DNA of 10,486 bases, taken from assembly GCA_024644285.1 (NCBI GenBank), contig JAHELH010000062.1, positions 1 through 10,486 on the forward strand, read 5' to 3'. Shown here piece after piece: positions 6,373 to 10,486 of the stretch. A program made the position numbers and the translations under genes. This stretch comes from Paracoccaceae bacterium (GTDB lineage: Bacteria > Pseudomonadota > Alphaproteobacteria > Rhodobacterales > Rhodobacteraceae). Within the stretch, counting starts at the first letter, position 1. Every line of letters starts with the position of its first letter. The notes beneath the pieces were generated by a model that searched no databases, had not been told where the DNA came from, and saw only the letters and a list, made by a program, of their open reading frames with translations.

Positions 6373-7488
6373 CTAGAACGGTCCCGCCTCCAGCACGCCG
6401 TCGGCGCTCATCTGCGCATAGAGCAGGCCCTCGCGCAGGCCGCGGTCGGCGACCGACAGCCGGTCGGTGGGCCAGACCCTGAGAAGCGCCTGCAGGATCG
6501 CCGCGCCCGACATGATCAGCGCGTGGCGGTCGCGGCCGATCCGCGGATCGGCGCGCCGGCCCACCGGCCCCAGCGCCAGGTAGCGCCGGATCACGGTGTC
6601 GATCTGGTCGGACGTCATCCGCAACCCGTCGACCTTGTTGCGGTCGTAGCGCTTCAGCCCGAGATGGCTGGCGGCCACGGTAGTCACGGTGCCGGAAGTG
6701 CCGATGATCTGGAAACCCTCGCGCTCCTGCTCGCTCTCGTAGGGCGAGAAGCTGGCGAGGTTCTCCTCGAAGAACCAGCTCATCAGCGCGAATCGCCCGG
6801 CATCGTCCTGCACGTCGTTGAACTGGTCGCGCAGCGTCGCCACGCCCAGCGGCACCGAGATCCAGTCGACCACGCGGGCATGCGGAAACGGGCTGTCCGG
6901 CGCGGCGGTAAAGCCCAGATGCAGCCGCATCAGCGCCTTGGGGCGTTCCATCGGCGGCACCCGCGTCAGGTCGATCCAGACCAGCTCGGTCGAGCCGCCG
7001 CCAATATCGACGACCAGCAATTGCTCGGTCATGGTCGAGACCAGCGGCGCGCAGGACACCACGGCCAGCCGCGCCTCTTCCTCGGGCTCGATGATTTCCA
7101 GCGGCAGGTTGGTCTCGCGCTTCACCAGCTGGATGAACTCGCCGGCGTTGCCGGCCCGGCGGCAGGCCTCTGTCGCGACCAGCCGCATCCGGCGAACCGA
7201 ATGTTTCTGCAGCTTTTTCTGGCAGATCCGCAGCGCCTGCACGGTGCGCGCCATGGACTGGCGCGACAGCCGACCGGTGCGTTCCAGCCCCTGCCCCAGC
7301 TGCACCGATTTCGAGAAGCTGTCGACCACGTGGAACTGGTTGCCCTTGGGCTGGGCAATCAGCATGCGGCAACTGTTCGTGCCCAGATCGAGCGCAGCGT
7401 AAAGCTCCGCCGGATCGGGGCGTCTTGGTGCAGGGGGCTCGACCGGGACCGGGAACGCGCCCGCACCATCGGGACGCTTGGGCGCCAT
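6373..7488 (-). CDS. Ppx/GppA family phosphatase (exopolyphosphatase / pppGpp phosphatase)
   Basis: A 371-residue cytoplasmic enzyme of the ASKHA superfamily that hydrolyses terminal phosphate from polyphosphate and/or converts pppGpp to ppGpp. Signatures in order: phosphate-1 loop ALDLGTNSCRMLIA (32-45), VATEACRRAGN (104-114), phosphate-2 loop VVDIGGGSTELVWID (about 163-177), IGTSGTVTTVAA (about 263-274), and C-terminal RGLREGLLY. It is the short form, without the C-terminal HD-type and dimerisation domains of E. coli Ppx (about 510 residues). The first 28 residues are Pro/Arg/Ala-rich and low in conservation, as in other alphaproteobacterial copies. The start at 7488 has GGAGG at 7502-7498 with nine-base spacing. 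It is divergent from the one-carbon operon and ends before the terminator-like element at 6266. Which of the two activities dominates cannot be judged. Confidence 0.94.
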   Translation of the reverse strand: MAPKRPDGAGAFPVPVEPPAPRRPDPAELYAALDLGTNSCRMLIAQPKGNQFHVVDSFSKSVQLGQGLERTGRLSRQSMARTVQALRICQKKLQKHSVRRMRLVATEACRRAGNAGEFIQLVKRETNLPLEIIEPEEEARLAVVSCAPLVSTMTEQLLVVDIGGGSTELVWIDLTRVPPMERPKALMRLHLGFTAAPDSPFPHARVVDWISVPLGVATLRDQFNDVQDDAGRFALMSWFFEENLASFSPYESEQEREGFQIIGTSGTVTTVAASHLGLKRYDRNKVDGLRMTSDQIDTVIRRYLALGPVGRRADPRIGRDRHALIMSGAAILQALLRVWPTDRLSVADRGLREGLLYAQMSADGVLEAGPF

Positions 7489-7730
7489 CTCGATCGCCCT
7501 CCAACTCTGGTTGCCGCAACCCTAGACGGCGGCCCCGCTTCCCGCAAGGAAAGTCTTGGCGTCCGCTCACCATCTTCATGAGGATTTTTCACATCACTCG
7601 CGCTGGAATGATGCCCACGGGCGCGCTAGCCAAGGGCATGGGTCGCCAATGAGCGGCAGCATGTCGAAAATCGTCCACTGCGAGGCGCGCGGACGCGTAG
7701 AAGCGGACCAACTGGAGGAATCACCCGAAC
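7489..7730. promoter_or_regulatory. Divergent intergenic region, promoters of the phosphatase gene and the one-carbon operon
   Basis: This 242-base gap separates the minus-strand phosphatase from the plus-strand operon and must hold both promoters. The most AT-rich part is 7572-7600 (TCTTCATGAGGATTTTTCAC and on). A perfect inverted repeat, ATGCCC (7611-7616) and GGGCAT (7634-7639), could form a stem with a 17-base loop in the operon leader. GGAGGA (7714-7719) is the ribosome site of the first operon gene. No convincing -35/-10 pair was found by eye, and there is no recognisable cobalamin or SAM riboswitch core. Confidence 0.45.
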
Positions 7731-8027
7731 ATGCCCGACGTCACCATCGTCTACTGGCGCGACATCCCGGCGCAGATCATCGTGGGCCGCGGGCGCCGCG
7801 GCGCCAAGCGCCCGCTGCCCGAGCGTTTCGAGCAGGCGATCGACCGCACCGCGATGCGGATCGGCGCGCATGAAAGCGACGAATACATGCTGGGCTTCCG
7901 CAAGGCGGAGCCCTTCGTGGTCGAGGGCGAGCAGGACGCGGTCGCCGCCGCGGCGGCGGCGAAGATCGACGCCGAATTCGGACCGGACCGCCTGAAGGCG
8001 CTGGTCGACAACGACGGATGGGCCTGA
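7731..8027 (+). CDS. PF13769 'virulence factor' family protein, probable one-carbon module partner
   Basis: A 98-residue soluble protein, beginning MPDVTIVYWRDIPAQIIVGRG. It has an early beta strand, the conserved-looking WRDIPAQ (9-15), and a basic patch RGRRGAKRPLP (20-30). A helix ERFEQAIDRTAMR (31-43) follows, then ESDEYMLGF, an Ala-rich helix (70-80) and the C-terminal motif LVDNDGW (91-97). This matches the small family named 'virulence factor' (PF13769), a label with no established biochemical meaning. Its constant company in alphaproteobacteria, as I recall it, is MetF-like and corrinoid methyltransferase genes, as here, which suggests a role in methyl-folate or corrinoid chemistry and not virulence. 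GGAGGA at 7714-7719 supports the ATG at 7731. The MetF-like start follows after 26 bases. Family assignment is fairly sure; the function is inferred from neighbours only. Confidence 0.85.
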   Translation: MPDVTIVYWRDIPAQIIVGRGRRGAKRPLPERFEQAIDRTAMRIGAHESDEYMLGFRKAEPFVVEGEQDAVAAAAAAKIDAEFGPDRLKALVDNDGWA

Positions 8028-8053
8028 GCCCGAGAACCCTGTGGGAGGCCGCG

Positions 8054-8983
8054 ATGGCTTTGCTGAGCTTCAAGAGACGTGATCCCGCCGCCACCCCGGC
8101 CAAGCCCGCCGTCGAGGCGTTCCTGAGGGACTATTCCATCGAGGTGATGCCGCGCACCGCCGAGAAGGTGGAGGACTTCCGCGCCCTGCTGCCCGAGGGC
8201 ACGCGGGTCTACATTGCGCATATCGACGGCACCGAGATTGCCGACATGGTGGCCACGGCGAAGCGGCTCAACGCGGACGGCTTCCGGGTGATGCCGCATT
8301 TCCCGGCACGCAGCATCGCCGACAAGGCGACGCTCGCCGACTGGATCGCCCGCTACCAGGGCGAGGCCGACGTGCGCCAGGGCCTGATCCTGGCCGGCGG
8401 CATCCCCGAGCCGCGCGGCGATTTCCAGTCCTCGATGCAGCTTCTGGAGACCGGCCTGTTCGACAAGGCGGGGTTCACCCGGCTGCATGTGGCGGGTCAC
8501 CCCGAGGGCAACCGCGACATCGACCCGGACGGGTCGGACCGGGCGGTGATGGACGCGCTGCGCTGGAAGACCGCCTTCGCCGAGCGCACCGACGCGAAGA
8601 TGGCGCTGGCCACGCAGTTCGCCTTCGAGGCGAAACCGATCATCCGCTGGGTCGAGCGGCTGGCCGCCGAGGGCATCGCCCTGCCCGTCCATATCGGCAT
8701 CGCCGGGCCCGCCAAGCTGCAGACCCTGATCAAGTTCGCGATCGCCTGCGGCGTCGGCCCGTCGCTGCGGGTGCTGCAGAAGCGCGCGATGGACGTGACC
8801 AAGCTGGTCCTGCCGTACGAGCCCTGGGACGTGGTCGGCGAACTGGCGGCGCACAAGGCCGCCAATCCCGGCTTCGGCATCGAGGCGGCGCATTTCTTCC
8901 CGCTGGGCGGGATCAAGACCTGCGCCGAATGGGCGATGAAGGCGGGCGGGGCGTCGGCGGTTCCGGCCAGCGCCGCGGCGTGA
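8054..8983 (+). CDS. Methylenetetrahydrofolate reductase (MetF)-like protein
   Basis: A 309-residue TIM-barrel protein related to 5,10-methylene-H4folate reductase. Visible landmarks: first strand SIEVMPR (28-34), with Glu30 at the place of the catalytic Glu28 of E. coli MetF; VMPHFPARS (79-87); LILAGGIPEP (111-120); VAGHPEGN (146-153), matching the YPE..H region; ATQFAFE (186-192); and PVHIGIAGPA (211-220). The strand that normally reads LRGD (Asp120 in E. coli, close to the flavin) reads LAGG here, so the usual aspartate is absent. This subfamily may therefore use a different partner or direction, for example oxidation of methyl-H4folate. I place the start at 8054 on GGGAGG (8043-8048); an ATG at 8018 inside the previous gene is in frame but lacks a ribosome site. 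The stop shares a base with the next start (TGATG). Superfamily membership is secure; the exact reaction is not. Confidence 0.85.
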   Translation: MALLSFKRRDPAATPAKPAVEAFLRDYSIEVMPRTAEKVEDFRALLPEGTRVYIAHIDGTEIADMVATAKRLNADGFRVMPHFPARSIADKATLADWIARYQGEADVRQGLILAGGIPEPRGDFQSSMQLLETGLFDKAGFTRLHVAGHPEGNRDIDPDGSDRAVMDALRWKTAFAERTDAKMALATQFAFEAKPIIRWVERLAAEGIALPVHIGIAGPAKLQTLIKFAIACGVGPSLRVLQKRAMDVTKLVLPYEPWDVVGELAAHKAANPGFGIEAAHFFPLGGIKTCAEWAMKAGGASAVPASAAA

Positions 8984-9645
8984 TGCCCGCGGCGCTGCTC
9001 TTCGATCTCGACGGGACCCTGCTGGACAGCGACCCGCTGCATATCGAGGTCTTCGCCGACCTGCTGCGGCGGCGCGGGATCCGGGTCGATAGGCCGTATT
9101 ATCTCAAGCACATCCACGGCAGGCTTAACGTGGATGTGTTCGCCGAACTGATGCCCGACGCCGATCCGCACGAAATGGACCTGACCAAAGAGGCCGAGTT
9201 CCGACGCCGCCTGGCGCAGCGAAAGGTGCCGCCCGCCCGCGGTCTCGTCGCCCTGCTCGACCGCGCCCGGACCGAGGGCACGCCCTGTGCCGTGATCACC
9301 AACGCGCCGCGGATCAACGCCCGCGCCATGCTCGACGCCATCGGCCTGCGCGACCGCTTCGCGCCGGTGATCAGCTCTGACGACATCGCGCCGGGCAAGC
9401 CCGACCCCGCGCCGTATCTCGCCGGCGCCGCCGCGCACGGCGTGCCCGCCCGCGCGTGCATCGCTTTCGAGGACAGCCCCTCGGGCCTGCAGGCCGCCCG
9501 CACCGCGGGATGCACCGTGGTGGGCCTGACCTCAAGCCTTGACGCCGCCGCGCTGAAGGCCCATGGCGCACATCTGGCCATCGACGATTTCACCGACCCC
9601 GCGCTGGCAGACCTGCTGGACGCCGAAACAGGAGCCCTGACATGA
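8983..9645 (+). CDS. HAD-superfamily phosphatase (beta-phosphoglucomutase-like subclass)
   Basis: A 220-residue cytoplasmic hydrolase with all four HAD motifs: I, DLDGTLLDSD (8-17, nucleophile Asp8 and acid/base Asp10); II, VITNAPR (104-110, Thr106); III, Lys139 in GKPDPAPYL; IV, AFEDSPSGLQAA (161-172, Glu163/Asp164). The helical cap between motifs I and II (about 15-90) places it with the phosphoglycolate phosphatase / beta-phosphoglucomutase-like group. The substrate is unknown. ATG 8983 overlaps the MetF-like stop by one base and the stop codon overlaps the next start as ATGA, so it is translationally locked into the one-carbon operon. That coupling suggests a housekeeping or repair role for this pathway, such as removing a phosphorylated by-product, but this is inference. 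A GTG one codon upstream is possible but less likely. Confidence 0.93.
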   Translation: MPAALLFDLDGTLLDSDPLHIEVFADLLRRRGIRVDRPYYLKHIHGRLNVDVFAELMPDADPHEMDLTKEAEFRRRLAQRKVPPARGLVALLDRARTEGTPCAVITNAPRINARAMLDAIGLRDRFAPVISSDDIAPGKPDPAPYLAGAAAHGVPARACIAFEDSPSGLQAARTAGCTVVGLTSSLDAAALKAHGAHLAIDDFTDPALADLLDAETGALT

Positions 9646-10486
9646 CCCGCACCGTGATCGAGTCGAAAAGCAAGACCGTGGTGATCGGCTTTGACGAGCC
9701 GTTCTGCGTCATCGGCGAGCGGATCAACCCGACGGGCCGCAAGAAGCTGGCAGCCGAGCTTGAGGCGGGCGATTTCTCGACCGTCGAGCACGACGCCCTG
9801 GAGCAGGTCGCCTGCGGCGCCATGGTGCTCGATATCAATGCCGGCGTCGTCTACAACTCCAACCCCAACCCCAACGAGACCGAGCCGCCGCTGATGCGGA
9901 AGGTGATCGAGCTGGTTCAGGGGCTGGTCGACGTGCCGCTCTGCATCGATTCGTCGGTCCCCGGCGCGCTGGAGGCCGGGCTGGCCGCGGCCGAGGGACG
10001 GCCGCTTCTGAATTCGGTGACCGGCGAGGAGGAGCGGCTGGAACTGGTGCTGCCGCTGGTCAAGAAATACAACGTGCCCGTGGTGGCGATCAGCAACGAC
10101 GATACCGGGATCTCAGAAAATCCGGACGTGCGCTTTGCGGTGGCCAAGAAGATCGTCGAGCGCGCCGCAGATTTCGGCATTCCTGCGCAGGACATCGTGG
10201 TGGACCCGCTGGTGATGCCGGTGGGCGCGATGGCGACGGCCGGGCGCCAGGTTTTCGAGCTGGTGCGCAAGCTGCGCGACGAACTGGGCGTGAACACCAC
10301 CTGCGGCGCGTCGAACATCAGCTTCGGGCTGCCGCACCGGCACGGCATCAACGCGGCCTTCCTGCCAATGGCGATCGGCGCGGGAATGACCAGCGCGATC
10401 ATGAACCCGGTGCGCCCGGTGGAGATGGAGGCGATCCGCGCCGCCAACTTCCTGATGAACCATGACGATAACGGGTTCGAGTGGAT
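9642..10486 (+). CDS. Methyl-H4folate:corrinoid methyltransferase, pterin-binding domain (cut by window edge)
   Basis: The 281 visible residues form a dihydropteroate-synthase-like TIM barrel that binds methyl-H4folate and hands its methyl group to a corrinoid protein, as in AcsE, MtvA or the pterin domain of MetH. Motifs in order: VIGERINPTGRKK (23-35), VLDINAG (62-68, Asp64 and Asn66), LCIDSSVPGALE (100-111, Asp103), LLNSVTGEEERL (122-133), VVAISNDDTGI (147-157), DIVVDPLVMPVG (184-195, Asp188) and TTCGASNISFGLP (219-231, Asn225). These are the pterin and substrate residues expected of the methyltransferase branch, and no dihydropteroate synthase-specific features are needed. No corrinoid-binding domain is fused here. 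The start at 9642 has GGAG at 9631-9634 and overlaps the HAD stop. The right edge cuts the gene near the usual end of the barrel, so the C-terminus cannot be described. Confidence 0.93.
   Translation, partial: MTRTVIESKSKTVVIGFDEPFCVIGERINPTGRKKLAAELEAGDFSTVEHDALEQVACGAMVLDINAGVVYNSNPNPNETEPPLMRKVIELVQGLVDVPLCIDSSVPGALEAGLAAAEGRPLLNSVTGEEERLELVLPLVKKYNVPVVAISNDDTGISENPDVRFAVAKKIVERAADFGIPAQDIVVDPLVMPVGAMATAGRQVFELVRKLRDELGVNTTCGASNISFGLPHRHGINAAFLPMAIGAGMTSAIMNPVRPVEMEAIRAANFLMNHDDNGFEW

Noticed and set aside
6308..7579. Minus-strand open frame of about 420 codons overlapping the Ppx/GppA gene
   Set aside because: Same strand, different frame; its translation is Arg/Gly/Ala-rich with no motifs, whereas the other frame has all Ppx/GppA signatures and a good ribosome site.
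7640..7730. Possible cobalamin riboswitch (a CCACTG near 7674) ahead of the one-carbon operon
   Set aside because: Only this short piece matches; the conserved core elements and the GCAACTGT-like segment are not present.
7751..8893. Minus-strand open frame of 380 codons opposite the MetF-like gene
   Set aside because: Low-complexity composition, no ribosome site or motif, and fully antisense to two recognised genes.

Overview
The window is GC-rich, densely packed DNA, almost certainly from an alphaproteobacterium and most likely a member of the Rhodobacterales. Three things point there: codon usage with G/C in most third positions, the gene content (a Ppx/GppA - RlmE neighbourhood and a PF13769 'virulence factor' - MetF-like - pterin methyltransferase cluster), and a CCTCCGGCGGAGG-TATTTTGGCCAGA palindrome that I recall as a recurrent intergenic element of that order. 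There is no rRNA, tRNA, CRISPR array, insertion sequence or prophage gene. No gene-free stretch exceeds about 250 bases.

Layout. (1) 1-389, minus: the N-terminal part of cysteinyl-tRNA synthetase (cysS), cut by the window edge. (2) 587-1539, plus: a two-gene unit, a small six-helix membrane protein with an internal duplication, coupled by an ATGA overlap to a MmcQ/YjbR-family protein. (3) 1728-2936, plus: a 402-residue membrane protein whose extracytoplasmic beta-domain and four C-terminal helices match the layout and signature residues of a prokaryotic pentameric ligand-gated ion channel (GLIC/ELIC type). It is divergent, has no Cys-loop cysteines, and is the most unusual gene here. (4) 2954-3325, minus: a small exported protein with six cysteines (CxxCCxxC tail), convergent with the channel gene. 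(5) 3449-5524, minus: phosphomannomutase/phosphoglucomutase and RlmE (23S rRNA 2'-O-methyltransferase), 3 bases apart. (6) 5583-6164, minus: a VOC-fold (glyoxalase/dioxygenase-like) protein. (7) 6236-6266: the palindromic terminator-like element, then 6373-7488, minus, a Ppx/GppA phosphatase. (8) 7731-10486, plus: a tightly spaced operon of a PF13769 protein, a MetF-like protein lacking the usual LRGD aspartate, a HAD phosphatase, and a pterin-binding methyl-H4folate:corrinoid methyltransferase cut by the right edge.

How the genes work together. The plus-strand operon from 7731 looks like a one-carbon module in which methyl-H4folate is produced or consumed by the MetF-like protein and its methyl group is passed to a separate corrinoid protein by the pterin-binding protein. 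This resembles the dissected (split) methionine-synthase or corrinoid methyltransferase arrangement of Rhodobacterales; the corrinoid protein and other partners would lie beyond the right edge. The minus-strand genes from 7488 to 3449 are mostly housekeeping: polyphosphate/(p)ppGpp metabolism, ribosome modification and sugar-nucleotide precursor supply. Between those blocks, 587-3325 is an accessory patch of envelope proteins, where the channel-like protein and the cysteine-rich exported protein lie.
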